A DNA stretch of 64,000 nt from Methylophaga sp. OBS1 (GCF_026319365.1 NZ_JAPDMS010000002.1:186001-250000), one strand, 5' to 3'. Positions 1 through 8,911 are shown, numbered from the stretch's first letter. Notes: generated by a model not told the origin, from the letters alone. Numbers and translations are program-made.

Positions 1-116
1 TAGTTCAGATCCGACAGATCGGTTTTAGTCAGGGTAAATGCCGGCGCCTGGCTGCCGACGGCAGGCAGTTCACCGACCGTGTTAAATGGATTGCCTTTCA
101 GTGTCACTGTAGTCAT
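1..116 (-). CDS. tpx: Thiol peroxidase, N-terminal fragment (cut by window edge)
   Basis: Reading leftward from an ATG at 116, the first 38 residues begin MTTVTLKGNPFNTVG and continue with GSQAPAFTLTKTDLSD. This matches the start of the Tpx family of periplasmic or cytosolic 2-Cys peroxiredoxins that reduce hydrogen and alkyl peroxides using thioredoxin. An AGGAG ribosome binding site lies about 6 nt before the ATG. The catalytic cysteines lie outside the window, so the call rests on the N-terminus only. Confidence 0.8.
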   Translation of the reverse strand, partial: MTTVTLKGNPFNTVGELPAVGSQAPAFTLTKTDLSDLN

Positions 117-191
117 AAAAATCTCCTCTTGTAAGAAACAGCGAGACGAGACTTACATTACACTGGCAGCCTGTCAACAGCAGCGTCTCCG

Positions 192-614
192 TCAGCCGCC
201 ACCATTGTGTCGCCGTTCACTGAGTTGCTGATAGACCCGCCTGGCATCTGCCAGATTCCGTTTGGCAATTCTCACACGCTTATCTTCAATCATGGCAATC
301 ATGGCAATAACGCCTGTGATGCTGGATAGCACGCCTGTCAAACCACCAAACTGCCAGGCAAGGTAAATGGCAAAGCTGATGAACATTAATATCTGAACGA
401 CCATCCATTGAGAGGCCAGTTTTTCCTTATGGCAGGTCGTCACTTTCCGCTGCCAGAGGCGCAATAACTCATCCAGTTCCTGATCGCTCAGAATGGATAG
501 CTTGTTGTAATAATCAACCCCGATCAATTCATCATTCTCGTTACGTGACAAAAGATGAATATCTTCAGCCATCTCTCTGAGCGCGGAATAAGTGTTTTCA
601 TCGCGTTCGATCAT
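192..614 (-). CDS. Unknown small membrane protein with two TM helices
   Basis: A 140-residue protein, starting at MIERDENTYS because an AGGGA ribosome binding site precedes that ATG; the open frame extends further upstream without such support. The N-terminal half is acidic and helical and includes LSDQELDELLRLWQRK. Two hydrophobic segments follow at about residues 72-90 and 93-110, then a basic tail. I do not recognise the family. It is transcribed away from the LPS operon starting at 776, with a 14-bp palindrome at 661-674 in the divergent gap. Confidence 0.6.
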   Translation of the reverse strand: MIERDENTYSALREMAEDIHLLSRNENDELIGVDYYNKLSILSDQELDELLRLWQRKVTTCHKEKLASQWMVVQILMFISFAIYLAWQFGGLTGVLSSITGVIAMIAMIEDKRVRIAKRNLADARRVYQQLSERRHNGGG

Positions 615-660
615 GCTTTTCCCTATGATTTGTGATGTTATTACTATGACCCACAGCACA

Positions 661-674
661 CCCTGTATACAGGG
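661..674. repeat. Perfect 14-bp palindrome in a divergent promoter region
   Basis: The sequence CCCTGTATACAGGG is a perfect palindrome between the gene starting at 614 (minus) and the one starting at 776 (plus). It could be an operator. It is not a LexA box, because the CTGT and ACAG half-sites are 2 nt rather than 8 nt apart. Confidence 0.4.
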
Positions 675-775
675 ATAAATTTCCTGAACTTATCAGCCTG
701 CCTGTTTTCATAAAACCTTAATAGTCGCCGCCTATAGTGCACCTGACGCTGAACCACGTTACAGGTGCCAACCCC

Positions 776-1735
776 ATGAATGCAGCAGTGCCCCCACTCA
801 CCATCTGGCGACTCACGGACGCGAAGCCAGGACATCAAAGTCAGAGCCAGGGACTGGTTAACGCGCTCAAACGACGGCTGCATTGCCAGAGTTTTGATAT
901 TCCGGTTTCAGGCCGCCTGCAACCGATGCTGAGCTGGCTGAGTGCCACCTGGCCGGCAGGAAGGGACTTGCCGCTCCCTGATCTTATTATCGGTGCGGGT
1001 CACCGCACCCACCTGCATATGCTGGCAGCACAAAAAGTCTACGGTGGTCAGACTGTGGTCATGATGCAGCCCAGCCTGCCGTTGAAACTGTTTGATCTGT
1101 GCCTGATTCCGGCGCACGATCACTACCGTGGCAACGGCCGTTTCCTGGAAACCCGCGGCGTGCTCAATCCACTGCGACCCGAAGGCACACATCGCAAGGA
1201 CCAGTCTTTGATCATGATTGGTGGCCCGTCAAAGCACTGCAGCTGGGATGGCAACAGCCTGCTGTCTCAGATCGTACAGCTGTGTAGACATAATCCAACT
1301 GTCAATTACTGCCTGACTACATCCAGACGCACACCGGCAGATTTTATGCCTGCTCTCAGACAGTTGGGTTTAAAAAACCTGAGCATGACGCCATTTGCCG
1401 AGACCGGCCCCGGCTGGGTGGCTGAGCAACTGGCTCAATCCTCCAGCGCCTGGATCACTGAAGAGTCTACCTCCATGGTGTATGAAGCCCTGACTGCCCG
1501 GAATGCGGTTGGTCTGCTCAATATGCCGGTGAAACGTGAGAACCGGGTTTCACGTGGTATCAATCAGCTGCTCGCTGATCAGCTGGTGACACGCTTTGAC
1601 AGCCTGGGTGACTACAAAAAATCGCTTCATCCTGTGGCCGGTTTTACGGAAGCCGACCGCTGTGCTGACTGGATGATAAAACGCTGGCTGCAGACAGCAC
1701 CGGCTTTACAGCCTCAGCTTGTAGGCTTGCCATGA
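776..1735 (+). CDS. ELM1-like (DUF1022) protein, LPS operon
   Basis: A 319-residue protein starting at MNAAVPPLTIWRLTDAKPGH; the start is chosen because family members begin close to the W-x-L-x-D-x-K-x-G-H motif seen here at residues 9-20. It matches the bacterial 'mitochondrial fission ELM1' family, whose fold resembles nucleotide-sugar glycosyltransferases; the C-terminal third has the usual TEESTSMVYEAL segment. Its stop overlaps the next ATG (ATGA), so it is translationally coupled to three glycosyltransferases. A role in cell-surface glycan assembly is inferred from context; the biochemistry of the family is unproven. Confidence 0.75.
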   Translation: MNAAVPPLTIWRLTDAKPGHQSQSQGLVNALKRRLHCQSFDIPVSGRLQPMLSWLSATWPAGRDLPLPDLIIGAGHRTHLHMLAAQKVYGGQTVVMMQPSLPLKLFDLCLIPAHDHYRGNGRFLETRGVLNPLRPEGTHRKDQSLIMIGGPSKHCSWDGNSLLSQIVQLCRHNPTVNYCLTTSRRTPADFMPALRQLGLKNLSMTPFAETGPGWVAEQLAQSSSAWITEESTSMVYEALTARNAVGLLNMPVKRENRVSRGINQLLADQLVTRFDSLGDYKKSLHPVAGFTEADRCADWMIKRWLQTAPALQPQLVGLP

Positions 1736-2856
1736 CCCGTCGACTCAATATTGCTCAGGTTCTGCCCGCACTGGAATCCGGGGGAGTGGAACGCGGCACG
1801 CTGGAAGTAGCACGCTATCTGGTCGCACAGGGTCATCGCTCCATCGTCATTTCTGCCGGTGGCCGACTGGTTAAACAATTGCTGGCAGAAGGCAGTGAAC
1901 ATCTGTCATGGCCGGTAGGAAGCAAGTCTTTACTGACCCTGAAATACATACCCAGACTCATTAAGTATATTCAGGACAATCAAATCGACATTCTTCACGT
2001 GCGATCCCGCTTCCCAGCGTGGATCTGCTATCTGGCCTGGAAAAAAATGCCCGTCAGCCAGCGTCCGCGACTCATTACCACCGTGCACGGTCAATACTCA
2101 GTCAGTCCCTACAGCCGCATTATGGCCCGCGGCGAGCGGGTGATCGTCGTTTCGGAGATGATCCGAAATTACGTTCTGCAACATTATCCTGTTGATCCCA
2201 AACGGCTGTGGCTGAATTATCGCGGCGTTGATCCGGCAGGTTTTTATCATGGTTATCAACCTCCTCAAAACTGGCTGCAGGACTGGTATCGGCATTATCC
2301 ACAAACCAGGGGTAAACAACTGCTGACCCTGCCGGGACGAATCAGTCGCTGGAAAGGTCAGCTGGACTTCATTGAGGCTATGGCTGAAATCAGACAACAC
2401 CGGCCCAATGTGCATGGGCTAATTGTTGGTGAAACCAAGGCTGGCAAAGCGCATCTCCAGCGTGAGCTCGAACGGCGGATTACACAACTGGGCCTGGAAC
2501 AGCACATCACCCTGACCGGTCATCGCAGCGACATCCGTGAAGTGATGGCCATATCCACTTTGGTTATGTCACTGTCGCAACAACCGGAAGCTTTCGGCAG
2601 GACTACATTGGAGGCCCTGAGCCTGGGTGTGCCTGTGATTGCCTATAACCACGGCGGCGTGGCTGAGCAGATGAAAGTCATTCTTCCGGCGGGTCTGATC
2701 GAGACCGCTAATCAGCGTCAATTGGTCACCCGCAGTCTTGCCTGGCTGGATAGCCGCCCGACATTGCCAAAAACACACCCGTTTCAGCTGCAAAACATGC
2801 TGGAGACTACCCTTGCTGTATATCAAGACGTATTGTCCGAGCCGCTGGCTGTATGA
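1732..2856 (+). CDS. Glycosyltransferase family 4, LPS biosynthesis
   Basis: A 374-residue GT-B glycosyltransferase. The N-terminal domain opens with the donor/acceptor loop LPALESGGVERGT. The C-terminal domain contains TLPGRISRWKGQ and the nucleotide-sugar signature PEAFGRTTLEALSLG, an E-x7-E motif typical of GT4 retaining enzymes. No signal peptide is seen, so it should act on the cytoplasmic face of the inner membrane. It overlaps its neighbours by 4 nt at both ends. The sugar transferred cannot be told; LPS core is likely because a heptosyltransferase-type GT9 and an O-antigen ligase follow. Confidence 0.85.
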   Translation: MTRRLNIAQVLPALESGGVERGTLEVARYLVAQGHRSIVISAGGRLVKQLLAEGSEHLSWPVGSKSLLTLKYIPRLIKYIQDNQIDILHVRSRFPAWICYLAWKKMPVSQRPRLITTVHGQYSVSPYSRIMARGERVIVVSEMIRNYVLQHYPVDPKRLWLNYRGVDPAGFYHGYQPPQNWLQDWYRHYPQTRGKQLLTLPGRISRWKGQLDFIEAMAEIRQHRPNVHGLIVGETKAGKAHLQRELERRITQLGLEQHITLTGHRSDIREVMAISTLVMSLSQQPEAFGRTTLEALSLGVPVIAYNHGGVAEQMKVILPAGLIETANQRQLVTRSLAWLDSRPTLPKTHPFQLQNMLETTLAVYQDVLSEPLAV

Positions 2857-3872
2857 AAATCGCTCAGTTATTACTCAGTCATGGCAACGGCGGTCTGGAA
2901 AAACATGTCAGGGAGCTTTCAGTCGAGTTATTCCATGCCGGCCATGAGGTGGCGGTGATCAGTGATAAGCAGTTTCTGGCCTCACTACCTGCCGGCATCT
3001 TACGCTACCCGGTTACAGCAACGCTAAGTCGGCTAAATCCGATTCTAAGTCTGTCGGTGCTCCGCGCCCTGCGTCAGTTTCAAGCTCAGATTGTACACGC
3101 TCAGGCCAATAAGGCTGCCGTCGTTCTGAGTCGGCTTCAACGCTTTTTGCCGGCAGCCACAGTGGGGACTTTACATAACATCAAACGCAGTACTCAGGCA
3201 TTTCAACGATTGAACCATGTCATTACTGTCAGTCGTCAGTTGGCAGTACCTTTTGCTGCACTCAATCACAGTGTGATTTACAACGGTATAAATGCATCAG
3301 AATGGCCCCCGCTCGATCTTCATCAACAGTTCGAATTGCCACCTGACAGGCCGGTCCTGCTTGCCGCGGGGCGTCTGGTCAGTGCCAAAGGCTTTGATAT
3401 GTTGCTTGATGCTGTTGATGGTCTGCCACTCAGTCTGTTACTGGTCGGCGACGGCCCGGAGCGTGACCATTTATCGCGGCGTATTCGACAACTAGCCATG
3501 ACCACTCAGGTCAGACTTTTGGGCCATCGCACTGATGTCGGCGCACTGATGGCCGCGGCGGATGGTGTGCTTATCAGCTCCCGGCGGGAAGGTTTTTCTT
3601 ATGTTTTCAGTGAAGCACTGATGCTGGGCTGTCCTGTATTATCGACCAATGTGCCGGTGGCCAACGAAGTCCTGCCAGCCGAGTTGCTGACGCCCGTAAA
3701 CGATGGTCTGGCCTTTCGTCAGAAGCTGACTCATCTACTGGCATCGCCCGATGAGTGGTCATCATTGATGGCCGCACCTCGTCAGCAGGCAGGCAGCTTA
3801 ATGAGTATGCAAGCCATGCGTGATCAGACGTTGGCAACCTATCAGTCAATTTTGGCGGGTCAGCCATGCTGA
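2853..3872 (+). CDS. Glycosyltransferase family 4, LPS biosynthesis
   Basis: A 339-residue GT-B enzyme, paralogous in plan to the preceding gene. It opens with LLSHGNGGLEKHVREL, has the linker strand LLAAGRLVSAKGFDMLL, and carries the GT4 signature REGFSYVFSEALMLG near residues 248-262. It starts inside the upstream gene's stop (ATGA overlap) and ends inside the start of the GT9 gene, so four genes form one tightly coupled unit. Acceptor and donor are unknown; a core-oligosaccharide role is inferred from context. Confidence 0.83.
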   Translation: MKIAQLLLSHGNGGLEKHVRELSVELFHAGHEVAVISDKQFLASLPAGILRYPVTATLSRLNPILSLSVLRALRQFQAQIVHAQANKAAVVLSRLQRFLPAATVGTLHNIKRSTQAFQRLNHVITVSRQLAVPFAALNHSVIYNGINASEWPPLDLHQQFELPPDRPVLLAAGRLVSAKGFDMLLDAVDGLPLSLLLVGDGPERDHLSRRIRQLAMTTQVRLLGHRTDVGALMAAADGVLISSRREGFSYVFSEALMLGCPVLSTNVPVANEVLPAELLTPVNDGLAFRQKLTHLLASPDEWSSLMAAPRQQAGSLMSMQAMRDQTLATYQSILAGQPC

Positions 3873-4822
3873 AAAAAACGGAAAAAATACTGATCATCAA
3901 ACACGGTGCGCTCGGCGATCTGATTCAATCTGATGGCGTGCTGCGCGATATTCGACAGCATTACAGTCAGACTGAGATCACGCTTTTGACCTCACCGATG
4001 TATGCTGGATTGATGCGGCGTTGTCCCCATATTGACCGCGTATTGAGCGATCCGCGCTTAGCCTGGTGGCAGTGGCATAAGCAGCGACAGATGCTGGCAG
4101 AACTTCGTCAGCAAGGCTACAGACAGGTTATCGACTTACAAAACTCTGATCGAACCCGTCTTTATCAATGCTGGGGATTGAAAGATCTGAACTGGATTAG
4201 TCGCGGCAAGGGGCCTGAGCCAGAATCCGGACTTAAAGGCCAGGTTGAGTTGCTGAAACAGGCCTCGATCCCGGTTAAACAGGCCTTTTATCCGGATGTC
4301 AGCTGGATGAGTGTCAATATTTCTCATCTTTTGCCCGACAGCCTGCAACAATCTCCTTTTGTTGCCCTGATTCCAGGTTGCTCTGCGGCTCACCCGGAAA
4401 AGCGCTGGCCATATTATCCTCAATTGGCCTATGCACTGATTGCCCATGGCTTTGAAGTCGTCAATATTATCGGCCCGGATGAAATTGAACTGGCTGATGA
4501 TCTGCCCGGATTTACTCCGGCACTGGAGCACGGTCTGCTCAACTGGTTCGAGCTCGCCGGCCTGCTGAAAAAGGCCAGCCTTATTATCGGTAATGACACC
4601 GGTCCCAGTCATTTGGCCTCCTGCCTCGACCGGCCCGGTCTTGCCCTGTTCGGCGGAGAAACCTCTGTGGCCCGGGCTGAAATTCGTCGGGGTGAATTCC
4701 GTGCCCTTAAAGTCAATGATCTTGCACAACTCTCTGTCGAGACGGTAATGGCATCGGTCTTGCCGAGACTGCCAGCACCCAACCTACACCCAGCCAGACC
4801 AGTGCCGCTATCCAGTTACTAA
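3866..4822 (+). CDS. Glycosyltransferase family 9 (heptosyltransferase-like)
   Basis: A 318-residue protein with GT9 features: the N-terminal ILIIKHGALGDLIQSDGVL, a central LIPGCSAAHPEKRWPY strand, and the C-terminal donor-binding IIGNDTGPSHLASCL. GT9 enzymes transfer heptose (or related sugars) to the inner LPS core. The ATG overlaps the upstream stop. Its last 110 nt overlap the 3' end of the O-antigen ligase on the other strand; the tail after about residue 285 is proline-rich and lies beyond the conserved fold, which fits a coding overlap that grew at both ends. Confidence 0.85.
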   Translation: MLKKTEKILIIKHGALGDLIQSDGVLRDIRQHYSQTEITLLTSPMYAGLMRRCPHIDRVLSDPRLAWWQWHKQRQMLAELRQQGYRQVIDLQNSDRTRLYQCWGLKDLNWISRGKGPEPESGLKGQVELLKQASIPVKQAFYPDVSWMSVNISHLLPDSLQQSPFVALIPGCSAAHPEKRWPYYPQLAYALIAHGFEVVNIIGPDEIELADDLPGFTPALEHGLLNWFELAGLLKKASLIIGNDTGPSHLASCLDRPGLALFGGETSVARAEIRRGEFRALKVNDLAQLSVETVMASVLPRLPAPNLHPARPVPLSSY

Positions 4823-5969
4823 GCACACTGACACCACCCGTTAGTGGCCAGAAGCTGACGGTCAGCACCGAAAAACTGAGGGCGGCATGAAGCCACACCC
4901 CCTGTCTGATAGCTTGTCTCAATGATTGCCGATATATTGCAATCAGCATTAAGACGAATAACAGCAGGCCGATGAGTCCTGTTTCCGCGCCGAGCTCAAG
5001 GTACAGATTATGCGGATGGGTGCAGCCAAGATTCTGATCCGAAAACACACCCCGTTGCTCACAGGCAGCCTGATAGGTATGAATCCCCGTACCCAGCCAG
5101 AAATCCTGCTGCCAAACCTGCCAGGCACCGGCAAACACTCTGCCGTAATCAGACTCGGAAAACACCGAGAGTTTTTCTCCGATACTGAAAATGCTTCGGG
5201 CCGCCGTTTGCGGCTGTGACTGTATCAAGGTCACTATGAGCAGTGCCATGATTATCAACCCTACCACCAGCCACCCGCGACGCCCCGGGTATGAGCCCCA
5301 TATTGCTGGCAACAACACCAGGCCACCGGCTGCATATAACATCAAGGCCATTCTTTCACCGGTAATAAAGATCAAAACCAGTCCTGTAAACCAGACTGAG
5401 AGCGTGGTCAGCAGTGACAAACGCGTGCTCAGCTGCCAGAAAAGTACAATAAAAGTCGCGATATACCAGACTCTGAGCATCAAGGTACCAGCTACCGGGT
5501 TACGAAATGGCCCGGTCAGACGATCATCGGAAAAGGCCTCAATACCAAACCAGTCAGTACCGAAAACATACTGCCAGCCGGTGTCTGCTGCGATCAGTAA
5601 GCAGGTGACGACCAGTCCCTGCAGAAAAACCTTTTGCCTGCACTGAGTGGCCAGTAGCCACCAGGCTAATGCGGCTGCAAACAGGGGCCAGCGTAAAAAA
5701 AACAGCGAATAGACCAGGCTTTCCAGCGGTGCCAGGCTGAATGGTGTATTGAGGACCAATAAATAGCCGCTGAATACCAGGGCCAACCTGAACCAGGGTT
5801 CATTCAGCCAGCGCCAGTCCTTTTGTCGGTAACTTCGATAGAGAAAAACAGCACCGATTATGACCAGTGTGATATCGGCCAGCGCGCGGGAAAATAACAA
5901 CAGCGCGGGTAACAGTAAAAGCAACCCGGCCAGGGGAAAGGAAACTGAAGTTGCCTGCCTGCTTAGCAT
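4713..5969 (-). CDS. O-antigen ligase family protein (Wzy_C)
   Basis: About 418 residues with ten or more hydrophobic helices, typical of WaaL-type ligases that join O-antigen to lipid A-core on the periplasmic face. A large periplasmic loop contains GTGIHTYQAACEQ and THPHNLYLELGAETG, the H-N-x-Y/L-x-E signature of the Wzy_C domain. The frame stays open to 6047, but that upstream part overlaps a transcription terminator at 6026-6058, so I take the ATG at 5969 (MLSRQATS); a GTG eight codons upstream is possible. It converges on and overlaps the GT9 gene by 110 nt. Confidence 0.8.
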   Translation of the reverse strand: MLSRQATSVSFPLAGLLLLLPALLLFSRALADITLVIIGAVFLYRSYRQKDWRWLNEPWFRLALVFSGYLLVLNTPFSLAPLESLVYSLFFLRWPLFAAALAWWLLATQCRQKVFLQGLVVTCLLIAADTGWQYVFGTDWFGIEAFSDDRLTGPFRNPVAGTLMLRVWYIATFIVLFWQLSTRLSLLTTLSVWFTGLVLIFITGERMALMLYAAGGLVLLPAIWGSYPGRRGWLVVGLIIMALLIVTLIQSQPQTAARSIFSIGEKLSVFSESDYGRVFAGAWQVWQQDFWLGTGIHTYQAACEQRGVFSDQNLGCTHPHNLYLELGAETGLIGLLLFVLMLIAIYRQSLRQAIRQGVWLHAALSFSVLTVSFWPLTGGVSVLSNWIAALVWLGVGWVLAVSARPMPLPSRQRVVQDH

Positions 5970-6025
5970 GAGATCTCGATTTAAATCCTTCACACTAACA
6001 GCTGAATATTGCAGCTTGATGGCAG

Positions 6026-6058
6026 AAAAAAGCCCCGTTATCGTCAAATAACGGGGCT
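6026..6058 (-). terminator. Rho-independent terminator after tolC
   Basis: An 11-bp perfect stem (agccccgttat / ataacggggct) with a 6-nt loop, followed on the minus strand by a run of six T. It lies 24 nt past the tolC stop. Confidence 0.85.
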
Positions 6059-6081
6059 CTTGAGCTTAAGCTATTCGGCTG

Positions 6082-7425
6082 TTATTCAACCGGTTCGGGA
6101 CTGGCAACGGTAATCGCTTCTTCCGGCGCTTCCAGTTCCAGGTGTTCAAGCAGTTTGCCCATGGTTTCCGCCAACCAGTAACAAGCGTACAGGTGGTCAT
6201 AATAGGCGTTGGTGTATTCACTGCTGGCGGTCAGGACTTCGTTCTCGGTGTCCAGTAAATCCAGCAGCGTGCGCTGCCCCAGATTGAACTGTTCCTGATA
6301 GGCATCACGAGTCTTTAGCGCAGACTCCATACGCTGTTTCAGCACAGGCAGTTGATGCGATAAGTTGTCGAGTGAGTTCCAGGCCAGGCGCACATCACGC
6401 TCAATATCACGAATCGCAATATTGGCTTCTTCACGTGCCTGCTGACTTAAAAAGCCGGTTTCTTCCAGACGGGCCTTGTCTGCACCGCCATTCAGGAGGT
6501 TATAACGCAGGCGAACCATGGCGAGGATTTCTTTCTCATGGCCTTTCGTGCCATCAAGGTCATTGTCTGCCCGCGTGCTCAATTCGAGATCGACACGTGG
6601 ATGGAATGGCGCTTCGGCCCCCTGTTCCTGTGCTAAAGCGGCTTCGTGTTGGGCCATTGCAGAACGCAGTGCAGGGTGCTCATGATAGGCAATTGCCAGG
6701 GCCTCTTCTACCGTTGCCGGTGCCTTATCGCAGCAATCCAAACCGGGGTCAGAAAGAGATTGAGGCATATTGCCTACAACCCGATTGTAGCTGCTGAGCG
6801 CATCATCGAGGTTACCGACATTGGATGTCAGGTTTGCTTGTGACAGGGCCAGACGACCTTTGGTCTGTTCCACATTGGCACTGTTGCCGACCCCGCTCTC
6901 AAAACGTTGCTCGATTTGCGAGAAAATCCGTTCATGACTCTCAAGATTGGCTTCGGTGAGTTTCATCAGATCCTGTCGACGCAAGACATCCAGATAAACC
7001 TGTACCGCGCGCAGAGATGTGGTTTCTGCAGTATCAAATACGCCATATCCGGCCGATTCAGCCTGTGAGCTTGTCTGCTCTACCGAACTCTTGGTAGCAA
7101 AACCATCATAGAGCATCTGAGAAGCACTCAGCCCGGCCTCTCCTCGAGTAAGGGTACGGTGGCCGGGTGCCGTTGAATTGTTCTCTGAGCGCTCACGACC
7201 AATACCCAGGTTCAAATCAACTTGTGGATAGTATCCCGCCCTGGCCTGATCGACTGTTTTATCGACACTACGGCGGAAGTTAGCCTCTGCCAGGATGTTG
7301 GGATTACTCTTGATGGTTTTATCAACCGCTTCTGTCAGTGTCTCTGCTGAGGCGGACTGGGCCATCAACAAGGTGGCGCCCAGAAGTGATGCCGTTAATG
7401 TCAGCAGCTTGAATTTGTGTACCAT
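6082..7425 (-). CDS. TolC family outer membrane channel (type I secretion)
   Basis: A 447-residue outer membrane efflux protein. A signal peptide ends at about residue 27 (AQSASA). Two repeated OEP domains follow, with the family motifs SPNILAEAN-like at the start, GEAGLSASQMLYDG, and the C-terminal QFNLGQRTLLDLLDTENE. It forms the trimeric channel-tunnel through the outer membrane. It lies 16 nt behind an OmpA-type lipoprotein, an arrangement also known from type I adhesin secretion loci; no ABC or HlyD-type partner is present in this window, so the cargo is unknown. Confidence 0.88.
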   Translation of the reverse strand: MVHKFKLLTLTASLLGATLLMAQSASAETLTEAVDKTIKSNPNILAEANFRRSVDKTVDQARAGYYPQVDLNLGIGRERSENNSTAPGHRTLTRGEAGLSASQMLYDGFATKSSVEQTSSQAESAGYGVFDTAETTSLRAVQVYLDVLRRQDLMKLTEANLESHERIFSQIEQRFESGVGNSANVEQTKGRLALSQANLTSNVGNLDDALSSYNRVVGNMPQSLSDPGLDCCDKAPATVEEALAIAYHEHPALRSAMAQHEAALAQEQGAEAPFHPRVDLELSTRADNDLDGTKGHEKEILAMVRLRYNLLNGGADKARLEETGFLSQQAREEANIAIRDIERDVRLAWNSLDNLSHQLPVLKQRMESALKTRDAYQEQFNLGQRTLLDLLDTENEVLTASSEYTNAYYDHLYACYWLAETMGKLLEHLELEAPEEAITVASPEPVE

Positions 7426-7441
7426 TGCTTAACTCCGTCTA

Positions 7442-7987
7442 TCAGCGTGCGTTGATTTCGACGCGACGATTTCTTACTTCGACCGTATCATCCGGGGTCG
7501 ATACCAGCAGGCGATACTCACCTTCTGCAGAGATTCGAATATTCTCGGCAGGGACACCATAGGCAATCAAATCCTGGCGAACCTTTTGAGAACGGCGCAA
7601 AGACAGGGCCTCGTTGTATGCGTTGGATGCCGATGTGTCAGTGTGACCACTGATGACTATCTCGCTGAAGTCGCGATCGAGAATTTCCTGATAAATGTCT
7701 CTGGCTTCGACTTTCGACTCTTGTGTAAACTCCGTTTTATCCAACAGGAAATAGAGCTTGGCTGAGAAGGGCTCCGGTGCAACCACCAGTTCCGGCGTTT
7801 CCGGGATTTGCATTGGTGGAACATTGCAGAAAGGGGATTCTCCGGCGCTGAGCTGGTAGGGTGCTTCAACAGATTCCCTGAGATCTGACCTTTCTCTGTC
7901 CGGCCCCACAGTATTGTGGATGGGGCTGCATCCTGCTGCGACCAGAATGGCAAGCAGCGGCAGATACATACGGCATAAATTAATCAT
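7442..7987 (-). CDS. OmpA-family peptidoglycan-binding lipoprotein
   Basis: A 181-residue lipoprotein. The start is the ATG at 7987, supported by a GGAGAGG ribosome binding site; it gives a signal peptide with lipobox LVAAGC. The C-terminal OmpA domain contains the strand LYFLLDKTEF, the motif VISGHTDTSASNAYNEALSLRRSQKV and the ending VEVRNRRVEI, which bind meso-diaminopimelate in peptidoglycan. It should anchor the outer membrane to the wall. It is the first gene of a two-gene unit with tolC, so it may stabilise or accompany that secretion channel. Confidence 0.87.
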   Translation of the reverse strand: MINLCRMYLPLLAILVAAGCSPIHNTVGPDRERSDLRESVEAPYQLSAGESPFCNVPPMQIPETPELVVAPEPFSAKLYFLLDKTEFTQESKVEARDIYQEILDRDFSEIVISGHTDTSASNAYNEALSLRRSQKVRQDLIAYGVPAENIRISAEGEYRLLVSTPDDTVEVRNRRVEINAR

Positions 7988-8380
7988 CCTGATGCCTCTC
8001 CGTATTAACGGTGTTAAAAACAAACCATGAAACAAGGCCGGACACAGGATCTACAGTCTGTCGAACTGAGATATCACTGTTGGGGGAAAAAGTTGACCGA
8101 TTGGCCGCTCGGTATGCCACTCCCGTCATTTTCATTTCTCCCTGAAATGCCGACTCACTTGCGTGAATAACTCTGTAACTGAAGTATCATTGGTTATCAA
8201 GCGCAAGTCAACTCAATATAACTTTAGTTTACAGCCGTTTAGCGACAGTATATTAAACCGCTTATCAAGCATGGCCTGAATAAAGTTTTAATGACTGACG
8301 CAGGAGCGTCTATTTAACACCAACAGCCGCAAAATGTGAACAGCTTCACATTTTGCGGCCGTATTAAGTGACATTGGCCG
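7988..8380. other. Intergenic region upstream of the OmpA lipoprotein
   Basis: 393 nt without a convincing gene. It is AT-rich in the middle (about 8200-8300) and must hold the promoter for the ompA-tolC unit on the minus strand. Two inverted repeats are visible: a short one at 8298-8311 (gacgc/gcgtc) and a long perfect one at 8326-8359. I could not place a confident -35/-10 pair. Confidence 0.5.
8326..8359 (-). terminator. 15-bp perfect hairpin after the glutathione peroxidase gene
   Basis: gccgcaaaatgtgaa and ttcacattttgcggc are exact inverted repeats separated by a 4-nt loop. It lies 22 nt beyond the stop of the gene at 8381-8911. The flanking T content is weak on both strands, so it is a likely but not textbook terminator. 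Confidence 0.55.
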
Positions 8381-8911
8381 TTAGAGGAGCGCTTCAATTG
8401 CCTGGGTCAGCGCTTCATCATCAGGTTCGATCCGGCTGCCGAAGTGCTTGACAACCTTGCCTTCAGGACTCACCAGGTACTTGTTAAAGTTCCAGCCCGG
8501 CGCTTCGCTCTGACGGTTAATCTCCTGAAACACAGGATTAGCACGCTCTCCCTTCACGTAGCTTGGTGCAATCATGGTGAAGGTCACACCGAAATTCTCA
8601 CGACAGACACGGGCCGCCTCTTCTTCGGTTTTTGCTTCCTGGTTGAAATCATTGCTGGCAAAACCAACCACCATCAGGTTCTTGTCTTTGTAACGCTGGT
8701 GTAACGCTTCCAGCCCCTCAAACTGACGGGTAAATCCACAATGGCTGGCCGTGTTAACAATTAATAGCGGTTTTCCACTGGCTGCTTCACACAGGTTGAC
8801 GGTGTCATTGGCATGGAGCCTGGGCAAATCGTAGTTGAGGAAATCAGGGCATTCGTTGGCCCAGAGTGGAGATGAAAAAAGACTCAGCATTAAAAGGATA
8901 AAAGCGCGCAT
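8381..8911 (-). CDS. Glutathione peroxidase-like protein, exported
   Basis: A 176-residue thioredoxin-fold peroxidase. An N-terminal signal peptide (MRAFILLMLSLFSSPLWA) points to the periplasm. The GPx site is TASHCGFT with cysteine (not selenocysteine) at residue 58, and GWNFNKYLV supplies the conserved Trp/Asn region. The usual FPCNQFGxQEP block is altered to FASNDFNQEA, so peroxidase activity may use thioredoxin-like donors or be modified. It reduces peroxides, probably in the cell envelope. It appears to be a single-gene unit with a hairpin downstream. Confidence 0.82.
   Translation of the reverse strand: MRAFILLMLSLFSSPLWANECPDFLNYDLPRLHANDTVNLCEAASGKPLLIVNTASHCGFTRQFEGLEALHQRYKDKNLMVVGFASNDFNQEAKTEEEAARVCRENFGVTFTMIAPSYVKGERANPVFQEINRQSEAPGWNFNKYLVSPEGKVVKHFGSRIEPDDEALTQAIEALL

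Noticed and set aside
661..674. LexA (SOS) box
   Set aside because: The half-sites CTGT and ACAG are 2 nt apart instead of 8 nt.
1545..1560. Third parS site near GGTTTCACGTGGTATC
   Set aside because: The right half does not mirror the left (GTTTCACGTGgtAt); it is a partial match in coding sequence.
5970..6047. N-terminal extension of the O-antigen ligase
   Set aside because: It runs into the tolC terminator and lacks a ribosome binding site.
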